From contig JAZBQD010000017.1 in the NCBI GenBank assembly GCA_036583965.1, positions 22,726,385 to 22,790,384 of the forward strand: a DNA stretch of 64,000 nucleotides, given 5' to 3'. The notes under the pieces are model-generated. The model did no database searches, was not told the origin of the DNA, and saw only the letters and a list, made by a program, of their open reading frames with translations. The translations under genes and the position numbers were made by a program. This document shows positions 57,801 to 64,000 of this stretch, piece after piece. Numbering within the stretch: the stretch's first letter is position 1; each line of letters starts with the position of its first letter. Source of the stretch: Prunella strophiata. Lineage: Eukaryota; Chordata; Aves; Passeriformes; Prunellidae.

Positions 57801-60800
57801 TAAATTTCTAATCTATCCTCCTACCTCTCTTTTAAGTTTTGTTAATGAACCTTAAAGAACTCCATTCATCAGAGAGCACTAACTATATCAAACTCTCTGT
57901 CGTTTTATTATGTGTTAGAGCTCTGCATTCTTCAGGGCACCTTCTGATCTGGCTTGTCCATATGTGTTTTTGAATCAGTCCTTTGTGCAAAGTGTTACTT
58001 ACTTTGAAAATGAGATTTTTTTGCACTGTTGGTGTTGTCTGTAGAGCCCGGAGGTCCAACATGGATCCTTGTTGGCTTTGGGATTTACAGTAGGAAGGTG
58101 CTTGGCCAAAGGGAAAATCAGAACAATGGAGCTACATGACATAGAACAACCAAACACTTCAGTCATGCCGGAACAAGAACAACTTATAAAGTCGACAACA
58201 GAGACAATAGGTAACTTCCTGCCTAAGACTTTGCTGCATGTAACAGTTGGGTTTTTTTTGTCCACTCCAGGCTGAGAATTTTTCTGAGATGCTCAGTCCA
58301 TAGATAGTGTAATGTTGAGTTCAATTTTTGTGATATAATTAGCAGCCTGTAAGAATTTAATCTGATTAGATGTATGGACATTTCAACAAAACCTAGGTGG
58401 ACTTTGTAACTTGCAGACCAACATAGCACAGTCAGGAGTGGTATTATTGACTAGATTCCTCTCAATGTCTCCTTTCACTCCCATTTTTTTCTAACTTAAT
58501 GCTTCCTACCAGCTGTAGAGGAGATTTGCTTTGCTTCTTGTATGGGTAAAATACAAGTCCACTGCTAAATAATAACAATATAAAATCTGAGTCATTCTGA
58601 TTTGCTTTTCCCTGTAGGTTCTTTTTTGGACAGTACCTCTCCCTTCCTTGTGGTGGGTGCTTGTATGGCTCTTGGGGAGATTGGCAGGAATGGCCCCTTG
58701 CCAATCCCCAACGAAGGAACAGGATTTACAAAGCTGCAACTTGTTGAAAACTTACTGGCCCGAATCCCTTCCAGCAAGGAAACAAATAAGGCAAGATTTT
58801 TGTAGTGTTCTTGTGACTCCTGTTCATTTCTTGAATGCTCACTAGGTATATTTATTACATGCCAAACTCAGCCTTGTTTTTTAAAGGAAATTAGGCTTTT
58901 TGTTGGCTTTAGTGAGTTGACTGGGGTCTGGGTCTTTCTAATGTTGTCTGGCACTGATCACTTTTGCTTTCTATAGTCATAACTAGAGGCTTAAGAGATA
59001 AAAATATGAATGGTCTTCATTTTAATTCAAGGAAAATGGGAGGGAATATCTTCTTTTACCTGCACATAATCCTCAGAGGTAACAGGACATTTGTTCTGAT
59101 CTACTTTGGAAAAGAGGTGCACTGATAGAGCTAATAAGCCGCTTGCATGTATGTCTGATACCTTGAGTGAAGCTTCAGCAAGGGTGAGAAATAGTGGGGT
59201 TAAAGTGCATCTTCTGGGTCTTACAGGAAGGTTATATAATGGTGTTATTTTTTGCTTGTATTTAAGATGAAGGAACGAGCAATACAGACATTAGGTTACT
59301 TCCCAGTGGGAGATGAAGATTTTCCCCACCAGAAGCTACTGCTGCAGGGTTTAATGGATTCTGTGGAGGTGAGACACTATCACTGTATTATCCTTTGTAC
59401 TACAGTGAGTATTTCTCCTTAGGTGCTTTTTATGTACTCTAGAGCCAGATTTACAAAGGGAGAGCCAGATTTACATTTTGTGATAGTTCCTCTGGGTTTT
59501 TTAAAGACTGCCTTGAAATAGAGAGCAGAGATAGGCTTGGGGCTGGTAGAAGGGTTTATGCCACAGTTTAAAAACTTGCTAGTCCAGGTCTCTGCCTCAG
59601 TCTGAGCAAATACTCGTGCCCCTTCAAGAGACTTATGGATTTTTTTTTTTTGTACACTGTATGTATAAAATCTTCAGAGCTTATATTAATGAAGCCTTAG
59701 GCCTGTACTTTGGCCTTCAAAAGTACCCTGAAAGTAGCTACATCAGCTAATACAGCTCACTTGAATTAGAAGTTTATAGGAACATATGTATCTCTTGTCC
59801 ATCTAAATTGATTATTGAAGTGTACTGCATTCTTTCACAGTACTTAAGAGCTTCTATACATATTGCAATATGCCAGATGACAAAATTAAATAAAAAAAGC
59901 TGTTTTAGTATTTTTCATTTACAGGTTGTTTTGCCTTTCTTCTTTGCTGATACTGACTTAGGATCTGTATTGTAGAAGTGGGTGTTGAGTATCAGACAGG
60001 CATGCTTTGATGAGTGCAATTCTGATGTGATCAAACAAGCAAGAACCATAGAATTATAGAATGGTTTGGGTTGGAAGGGACCTTAAAGGTGATCTAGTTC
60101 CAACCCCTCTACTGTTGGCAGGGCAGGGGCACTTCACACTAGACCAAGTTGCTCAAAGCTCAATCCAGCCTGACCTTGAGCACTGCCAGGGTTGGGGTAT
60201 GTATGAGTGACCTCTTCCAGTGCCTCACTACCTTCACAGTAAAGATTTTCTTCTTAATAGTTCATCTAAGCCTACTCTCAGTTTGAAGCCTTTAACCACT
60301 TGTCCTATAGCTATACTTAAAATACTAAAAATACTGAGAACTGTGTACGCAAACATCAAAAGATGTTTCTGAGTGTCGTGTTTTTCTCCTGCAACTGCAC
60401 AGGGACATTACAATGTCCTTTATAAAAGGTGTACTTCAAAAAAACCTATTTCTCTTAGATTGCAGGAAGCTAAGGGCTTAATTCTCCCAGAGCCTGAGCA
60501 TTTTGTGCTTCTAGAGCATAAGGACAACTGTCTAGAAGGTACTCAGTGGTTATGGAAACCAGTTCTTACAACATAAAATTCATAAGTACTGACAAGAAAG
60601 TAGCATATCTTGTTTCTGAAAGCTCAGAGAATAGTGTAAGGAGAACAGTGAAGCAAAACAAGTACCATCTGAATTCTTTTAATGTGTAAAAAAGGTTTCT
60701 GCATCTTTTAAGACATCAGCTTCTGATGGAATTACAGGAGACTCTTTCAATGCTCCCTATTATAGTAAAGCCATAGTAATTTTCATTAATCACTAGCATA

Positions 60801-63288
60801 ATTTTAACTTTATTTTATTTTCAATCTATTGAATTCTTTCTTTTCACCAAGTTGATCTTCTGCAGAGACTAGTAAATACTTTGTCAAAGATATAATTTAG
60901 AAAAATGTGGAAATTTTAGCTTTTATCATTCATTTCAGACAGTTTGGCATTGCCTCAATTTTCATCAACTTCAGTGCATCTGAGGTGCCACATAGTCTCA
61001 GAAGCTCACCAGAATAGTGATCTTTCTGTAAATTGGTGCTGAACATTGGGACTGGGAAAGAGACTGTGGTTTTGTGGATTAAGTGCCAAAAGCTTTGGTG
61101 TATGCTTCGTTGGTACTGTCAGTGATGCTCTGATGTGCTTTTCAGGCCAAACAGATAGAGCTGCAGTTCACTGTTGGTGAAGCTATTACCAGTGCTGCTG
61201 TTGGAACCAGCTCAGTAGCTGCACGGGATGCATGGACAGTCACAGAGGAGGAATATATCCCTCCTTCAGGTAGATCTTCCTAATGCAGGAGCTGGGTTGG
61301 GAAATGTCTGGGCTAACACTTGGCTCCAAGCTTCATTTCTGTGATGTTTGGTTTATAACAGAATACGCAAGAGAAGTTTTGTGTTTATATACAGGTTGTT
61401 TTACCTCTTCATGTCCATCTGCTCAGAGGGCAGAAGACTTCATTCATGGGCTGTTAAATAGCTGCTTATGTCACTTGACTCTGTATTTGTTTGGTTTTTT
61501 CTTTTTTTGTTTGCCATGTTGAGTTAGTTTTGGGTTTTTAATACACAAATCTTTTTAAAATACCATTTTGAAGCCTGAACAGGAAAATAGGGTTATGAAA
61601 TCAAATTGCAAGTGTTTTCCAATAGCTTCAAGTGATACAATTAAATGAAATTTACATGCAGTAAATGCAGAAATTCTATTTAAGGTCTAAGATTCTGTAC
61701 CCATTGAAATACAAATGTGACAAAAGGCTAGCTTCAAATCAGGCACCTGTAAATATCAGTCTCAGACTTGCAAACACATGTTTTAATTTTGTGAGAGTGG
61801 TCTTAGATGTGCAGTGTACAGAAAGCTGAGCATGTGGTAAAAATTAAACCTTGCCATTGCTCCAGAAACTGTGAGTTCTAACAAAAAAATAAGTTTTGCC
61901 CTGAATCTTAGGCAATGTGAATAGTACCTCTTCTTGGCCACAGGCTCTAAAACATGTTCATGAAGAGTTAGGAGGATTCTGTAGTTCTGTTATTTATTCT
62001 ACTATTATTACTTTCCCAGTGACTCCAGTGACTTCCTAAATAAGCAGAGATTAAGATGTCACCTGAGTACGCTTAAATTCATTAGGTTTTTCATTGTTTC
62101 CATTAAAATGGGTGTGGACAGTTCTCAGAGTTCCTCCCCTCCACCTCTATTATTTTCATATAGATTTGAAAGTGAATGACGTGGTGCCCTGGGTCCTAGA
62201 CCTTATTTTGAACAAGCACATCATCAGTCCCAACCCACATGTTAGACAGGCAGCTTGCATCTGGCTTCTGTCATTGGTGAAAAAGCTGAGCACCCACAAA
62301 GCAATTAAGGTAAGAAATGTGCCTTTTTCTAACACTGGCTCCTTGTCCCTATTTTGCTTCTCATCTTGTTTCTGTACCTTCTTTCCCCTTCACTTCTGTT
62401 GTCTCTTTTCTACCCGTGCTGGTACAATCCTTACTGAGGTCTTTTTGAACATGGCCTGTCTTTTGTTTCTGGAGGAACAGACTATCTAGCAGATGAACAA
62501 GGGTGTTTTCCACCTTTGTAAACATCTGACTTGCATCCAAGTCAGAGTAATCTCAATGTAAATAGCTGTTGCAAGATGAAGTAGCATTTCATCCTCCCTT
62601 GGGAAGAAGAGTTTGGTATTGTGTTTAGGATTTATATTTGGAAAATATTTGAGAGGTCTAGGAGGGGAAGAAGAAGGAGAACAGAATTTACGTGTTTCAC
62701 GGTGTTTATCTTTGGTACCTATGAGCAGTTACATTGTGCTTCATGTACTGTGTATTTTTGGTATGCTTTGTGAACCTTATATTTAAAGTGCTTGTCCTTA
62801 ATGAGAAAATATGAAAAGTTCTATACAAGGCCTAATAAAACATTCCCAACCAAAATGTTCTCTATCTGCATAGAGGTACTATGGACTGTGATGGGATCAA
62901 ATAACCATTTTGTACTCTACAGCTGTTGATAAAGAGCTTTGCAACAAGCTGCTTTGCAAATGTAAATTTTTATATATAAAACGTTGCCACATATTGCACT
63001 CAAACAGTGCCCCTTGTAGGGAGGTGGCAAAACTTACCAGTTTGGGGATGGAGAAAACCCCATCTGGCTGCAATCCAGATTTATGATGGATTGCTGCCTC
63101 GTGTTAAACAAGGGCAGTCCTTATCATAAGTAGCTCAAATGGGCAACTCCATTGATACAGTAGCCTCTGTTAGGAACTTGCTTGGAGGCCAAACAAAGTA
63201 TCCAAAATAACATCCTCTTTTCTCATTTTACAGTCTCATCTCAAGGATATTCAAAGTGCATTTGTTTCAATTCTGTCTGATAGTGATG
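25228..63288 (+). CDS. ECPAS: Proteasome adapter and scaffold protein ECM29, N-terminal part (27 exons, 3' end outside window)
   Basis: Exons joined: 25228..25249, 25571..25606, 32715..32845, 37934..38050, 39640..39758, 40860..41012, 43053..43221, 43717..43856, 45049..45130, 45373..45492, 45665..45750, 46012..46090, 47173..47222, 47765..47831, 47939..48061, 49171..49274, 50346..50469, 52477..52557, 53273..53501, 54042..54133, 55919..56053, 58045..58210, 58618..58790, 59267..59368, 61146..61269, 62164..62309, 63234..63288. This gives 3025 nt, about 1008 residues of roughly 1850, with no stop at any junction. The protein binds the 26S proteasome and links it to motor proteins and membrane compartments. 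The visible part is alpha-helical HEAT-repeat-like sequence with a Ser/Gly/Pro-rich insert (~198-222). Identification rests on close match to the vertebrate protein over every exon. All introns are GT-AG except intron 23 (GC-AG). Confidence 0.96.
25571..25606 (+). CDS. ECPAS: ECPAS exon 2
   Basis: Follows a pyrimidine-rich acceptor CTCCCTCCCCAG at 25570. It contains the conserved start MAAAAQDEL with ATG at 25579 and ends one base into a codon before GTAAGT. The split codon A|AT gives Asn where I recall Asp in the human protein. Confidence 0.9.
25607..32714 (+). other. ECPAS intron 2, about 7.1 kb
   Basis: The start is CpG-rich and belongs to the promoter island; the rest is AT-rich. A 46-base T run lies at 28764..28809. 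No gene, RNA or named mobile element was recognised in the remainder. Confidence 0.6.
28764..28809 (+). repeat. Poly-T run of 46 bases
   Basis: Uninterrupted T run in ECPAS intron 2. It may be the reversed tail of a retroposed sequence, but no recognisable element adjoins it. Its length may also reflect slippage or assembly. Confidence 0.9.
32715..32845 (+). CDS. ECPAS: ECPAS exon 3
   Basis: Acceptor TTGCAG, residues 20-63 ([19 protein letters not shown] through EGVRKK), donor GTAAGG. Phase 1 to 0. Confidence 0.96.
35600..35604. repeat. Left target-site duplication TTGAG of the solo LTR
   Basis: Identical to 36236..36240 on the other side of the LTR. Confidence 0.85.
35605..36235 (-). mobile_element. 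Solo ERV LTR with perfect 5-bp target duplication
   Basis: 631 bp from TGTCTTGATTTGG to CCAGGACA, with TG...CA ends on both strands. It is flanked on each side by TTGAG (35600..35604 and 36236..36240), a perfect 5-bp duplication. AATAAA on the minus strand at 35758..35753 suggests minus orientation. I associate the sequence with songbird ERV LTRs. No internal region remains, so it is a recombination product of a former provirus, inserted in ECPAS intron 3 antisense to the gene. Confidence 0.9.
36236..36240. repeat. Right target-site duplication TTGAG of the solo LTR
   Basis: Identical to 35600..35604. Confidence 0.85.
37077..37310 (-). mobile_element. CR1 LINE 3' fragment
   Basis: TTGTAGAATCATGGACTAATT, AAGGTCTCCAGACCAATCTCC, then GACTGTACAAAATATCTGGGC and CTTCACTGCTTGATAGTC, the reversed end of a bird CR1 subfamily different from the other copies here. 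It fades at about 37310. Confidence 0.7.
37934..38050 (+). CDS. ECPAS: ECPAS exon 4
   Basis: Residues 64-102 ([16 protein letters not shown] to AVSFVT). A long T-rich tract precedes the acceptor CTGTCAG; donor GTAAGT. Phase 0 to 0. Confidence 0.96.
39640..39758 (+). CDS. ECPAS: ECPAS exon 5
   Basis: Residues 103-142 ([19 protein letters not shown] to GKPQPQQD). Acceptor CCCTTTAG, donor GTATGA. Confidence 0.95.
40860..41012 (+). CDS. ECPAS: ECPAS exon 6
   Basis: Residues 142-193 ([15 protein letters not shown] to DVLLMPYG). Acceptor TTTTTCAG, donor GTGAGT. Helical hydrophobic repeats as expected for HEAT-like structure. Confidence 0.95.
41013..43052 (+). other. ECPAS intron 6
   Basis: About 2 kb. 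A possible 5'-truncated CR1 tail lies near 41962..42010. Nothing else recognised. Confidence 0.5.
41962..42010 (-). mobile_element. Possible short CR1 tail
   Basis: CACAGAATCATTTATTTTGG followed by AAGAGATCTCTGAG resembles the reversed end of a CR1 copy but is very short. Confidence 0.35.
43053..43221 (+). CDS. ECPAS: ECPAS exon 7
   Basis: Residues 193-249, including the Ser/Gly/Pro-rich linker ([20 protein letters not shown]) and [20 protein letters not shown]. Acceptor TGCTTAG, donor GTATTT. Confidence 0.96.
43717..43856 (+). CDS. ECPAS: ECPAS exon 8
   Basis: Residues 250-296 ([19 protein letters not shown] to DLELKSKQ). Acceptor TTGAACAG, donor GTAAGG. Confidence 0.95.
43857..45048 (+). 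other. ECPAS intron 8
   Basis: About 1.2 kb; no element or gene recognised. Confidence 0.5.
45049..45130 (+). CDS. ECPAS: ECPAS exon 9
   Basis: Residues 296-323 ([19 protein letters not shown] to KTKE). Acceptor CCTTCAG, donor GTAAGA. Confidence 0.95.
45373..45492 (+). CDS. ECPAS: ECPAS exon 10
   Basis: Residues 324-363 ([19 protein letters not shown] to MFPANIQ). Acceptor CTGACAG, donor GTGATG. Confidence 0.95.
45665..45750 (+). CDS. ECPAS: ECPAS exon 11
   Basis: Residues 364-392 ([19 protein letters not shown] to HHICV). Acceptor TTGTCAG, donor GTAAGT. Confidence 0.95.
46012..46090 (+). CDS. ECPAS: ECPAS exon 12
   Basis: Residues 392-418 ([19 protein letters not shown] to NEYKE). Acceptor ATTGCAG, donor GTAAGA. 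Confidence 0.95.
46091..47172 (+). other. ECPAS intron 12
   Basis: About 1.1 kb; no gene or named element recognised. Confidence 0.5.
47173..47222 (+). CDS. ECPAS: ECPAS exon 13
   Basis: Residues 419-435 ([16 protein letters not shown]), 50 bases only. Acceptor TTCAAG, donor GTAACT. Recognised by family match and phase. Confidence 0.94.
47765..47831 (+). CDS. ECPAS: ECPAS exon 14
   Basis: Residues 435-457 ([20 protein letters not shown] to CK). Acceptor TTTCAG, donor GTGAGT. Confidence 0.95.
47939..48061 (+). CDS. ECPAS: ECPAS exon 15
   Basis: Residues 458-498 ([19 protein letters not shown] to ALVASYLIK). Acceptor ACTGCAG, donor GTATTT. Confidence 0.96.
48062..49170 (+). other. ECPAS intron 15
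   Basis: About 1.1 kb; nothing recognised. Confidence 0.5.
49171..49274 (+). CDS. ECPAS: ECPAS exon 16
   Basis: Residues 499-533 ([19 protein letters not shown] to LLLLAAGDP). Acceptor CTCTTAAG, donor GTAAGT. Confidence 0.96.
49275..50345 (+). other. ECPAS intron 16
   Basis: About 1.1 kb with AT-rich, weakly repetitive TATATG/TGTG text near 49305..49392. No gene recognised. Confidence 0.5.
50346..50469 (+). CDS. ECPAS: ECPAS exon 17
   Basis: Residues 533-574 ([19 protein letters not shown] to VHYIQDK). Acceptor CTGAAAG, donor GTACAG. Confidence 0.95.
50470..52476 (+). other. ECPAS intron 17
   Basis: About 2 kb, with a (TATG)n microsatellite at 51828..51854 and a poly-A run near 51568. No gene recognised. 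Confidence 0.5.
51828..51854 (+). repeat. (TATG)n microsatellite
   Basis: About six TATG units following a short TA run, in ECPAS intron 17. Confidence 0.85.
52477..52557 (+). CDS. ECPAS: ECPAS exon 18
   Basis: Residues 575-601 ([19 protein letters not shown] to ATFGE). Acceptor TTGTTTAG, donor GTAATT. Confidence 0.95.
52558..53272 (+). other. ECPAS intron 18
   Basis: About 0.7 kb; nothing recognised. Confidence 0.5.
53273..53501 (+). CDS. ECPAS: ECPAS exon 19
   Basis: Residues 602-678 ([19 protein letters not shown] to QQLLAGVG), the largest exon here. It includes a Ser run (SFSSSSSSK) and an in-frame TA repeat coding VYIYIG. Acceptor ATACTTAG, donor GTAAGA. Confidence 0.96.
54042..54133 (+). 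CDS. ECPAS: ECPAS exon 20
   Basis: Residues 678-708 ([19 protein letters not shown] to MDWIK). Acceptor TGTTTAG, donor GTATTG. Confidence 0.95.
54134..55918 (+). other. ECPAS intron 20
   Basis: About 1.8 kb; no gene or named element recognised. An open frame at 54508..54846 has no support. Confidence 0.5.
55919..56053 (+). CDS. ECPAS: ECPAS exon 21
   Basis: Residues 709-753 ([19 protein letters not shown] to TKDNH). Acceptor CCCACAG, donor GTAACT. Confidence 0.95.
56054..58044 (+). other. ECPAS intron 21, with an unexplained open region
   Basis: About 2 kb. Between about 56445 and 56873 both strands stay open (142 codons plus; 108 codons minus within 56449..56775). I cannot name either product. 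No splice context ties them to ECPAS. Confidence 0.45.
58045..58210 (+). CDS. ECPAS: ECPAS exon 22
   Basis: Residues 754-809 ([19 protein letters not shown] to STTETI). Acceptor TCTGTAG, donor GTAACT. The second half is the least conserved part relative to the human sequence I recall. Confidence 0.95.
58618..58790 (+). CDS. ECPAS: ECPAS exon 23 (followed by a GC donor)
   Basis: Residues 809-866 ([19 protein letters not shown] to PSSKETNK). Acceptor CCTGTAG. The donor is AAG|GCAAGA, a non-canonical GC donor; no GT at this position keeps the conserved junction NK|MKERA. Confidence 0.95.
59267..59368 (+). CDS. ECPAS: ECPAS exon 24
   Basis: Residues 867-900 ([19 protein letters not shown] to LMDSVE). 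Acceptor ATTTAAG, donor GTGAGA. Confidence 0.95.
59369..61145 (+). other. ECPAS intron 24 with a CR1 fragment
   Basis: About 1.8 kb, holding the CR1 copy at 60048..60335. Nothing else recognised. Confidence 0.55.
60048..60335 (-). mobile_element. CR1 LINE 3' fragment, relatively well preserved
   Basis: ATAGAATTATAGAATGGTTT, TTGGAAGGGACCTTAAAGG, GATCTAGTTCCAACCCC, then GGCACTTCACACTAGACCA and CAGCCTGACCTTGAGCACTG: the reversed end of a common bird CR1. It appears less diverged than the other CR1 copies in the window, so it may be younger. Confidence 0.85.
61146..61269 (+). CDS. ECPAS: ECPAS exon 25
   Basis: Residues 901-942 ([19 protein letters not shown] to EEEYIPPS). Acceptor TTTTCAG, donor GTAGAT. 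Confidence 0.95.
61270..62163 (+). other. ECPAS intron 25
   Basis: About 0.9 kb; nothing recognised. Confidence 0.5.
62164..62309 (+). CDS. ECPAS: ECPAS exon 26
   Basis: Residues 942-990 ([19 protein letters not shown] to STHKAIK). Acceptor TCATATAG, donor GTAAGA. The first residues Asp-Leu replace Gly-Ala of the human protein as I recall it, with length unchanged. Confidence 0.95.
62310..63233 (+). other. ECPAS intron 26
   Basis: About 0.9 kb; nothing recognised. Confidence 0.5.
63234..63288 (+). CDS. ECPAS: ECPAS exon 27 (last conserved exon in the window)
   Basis: Residues 991-1008 plus one base ([18 protein letters not shown]). Acceptor TTTACAG, donor GTAAGT. The next conserved exon, expected to start with a Glu-Leu-Ser-Gln-like stretch, is not found before 64000. 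Confidence 0.94.
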
Positions 63289-63475
63289 GTAAGTACTGTT
63301 GCATCTTAAAAGTTGTGTCTTTTCATGGGCATTCAGCAGACTGGAGGGAATCTTTTAACAGGCATATAAAGTCTGTTAAAGTCTGTTAAGTCAACTACAC
63401 TCTGCCAGTCAGCAGAGAAAGATGACTGTAGAAACTTCCCATCTCTTATGTTAATAAGAATGATTTCTTTTCTAG

Positions 63476-63771
63476 GCATCATGTACAGAGATAAGAAGCA
63501 CAACTTTTTGTGCGTTTGGCTAAAAAGCACACTGCATTTGCCGCTTCAGTCTGTAATAACAAAAGTGGTGTTACTTCAGCTCTGTTTTGGGCAGCAGGAT
63601 GTATATCACAAAGTTCTTCATGAACAGAAACTCAGAGACCTCTTCAAGCTAGCACATTTTGGCTTACAGCTCTACCCATGGCAGCTAGTGAAAGAGTGGC
63701 ATCCAGCAGCCTACACAAAGCTCACTGAAGCTGAAGGGAGTATCACCACAATTGATTTCACATGCCACTAG
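63476..63771 (+). other. Candidate alternative last exon of ECPAS
   Basis: A good acceptor TTCTTTTCTAG ends at 63475. With the single base left by exon 27 the frame stays open for 98 codons to TAG at 63769..63771. The product is unfamiliar and is not part of known ECM29. No AATAAA follows before 64000. It could equally be chance open sequence in the intron. Confidence 0.3.
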
Positions 63772-64000
63772 CATGTCAGAATATCTATGGCTCTTCAAAC
63801 TCTTTTTGCTGTTTCAAAACTTGAAGTAACAATAGTTACATGAAGATGTCACCTAATTTGAAGGGATTTATGCCTTCAGAACAATTTGCAGCTTCGGAAT
63901 GCAGAGTTTGTGTCATGACAGACTAGATCTGCATTGAAATGGAAAGCTCTGAAGTGCAACAGAGCCGTGTTTGCTATGTCCTGATTTTGGTTGAACCTTA

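Overview
The window is avian nuclear DNA, most likely from a passerine. It has vertebrate intron-exon genes, many CR1 LINE 3' ends with their typical tail octamers, ERV-L-like LTRs of the kind common in birds, and a solo LTR of a type I associate with songbirds. No prokaryotic, plasmid or CRISPR structure was seen.

Three genes are recognised. (1) GNG10, G-protein gamma-10, minus strand, both coding exons (3494..3414 and 161..36), 68 residues ending in the CAAX box CALL. (2) DNAJC25, an ER-type membrane J-domain protein, minus strand, four coding exons (22281..21967, 20979..20827, 18912..18442, 15512..15390), 353 residues. (3) ECPAS (KIAA0368, ECM29), the HEAT-repeat proteasome adapter, plus strand. 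Twenty-seven coding exons lie between 25228 and 63288 (3025 coding bases, about 1008 residues, a little over half of the protein), and the gene runs off the right edge. Every junction keeps the reading frame. All introns are GT-AG except one GC-AG intron at 58791..59266.

Layout: 1-3.5 kb GNG10; 3.0-3.7 kb its CpG-rich promoter; 3.7-3.95 kb a purine-only-like tract; 3.9-5.5 kb CR1 pieces; 6.8-14.2 kb a decayed ERV-L-like provirus with three related LTRs, one of them inverted; 15.4-22.3 kb DNAJC25; 22.6-24.6 kb two CR1 3' ends and one LTR; 25.0-26.2 kb the ECPAS CpG island; 25.2-64 kb ECPAS, whose introns hold a solo LTR with a perfect 5-bp duplication and several short CR1 tails.

The order GNG10 - DNAJC25 - ECPAS, with DNAJC25 and ECPAS head to head, matches what I recall for the human 9q31 locus. 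DNAJC25 exon 1 and GNG10 exon 2 have compatible phase, so the DNAJC25-GNG10 readthrough known in human could also be made here. I found no convincing new biological system. The items most worth a second look are the spliced upstream ECPAS start codon, the GC-AG intron, a phase-compatible candidate alternative last exon of ECPAS at 63476, and the structure of the provirus.
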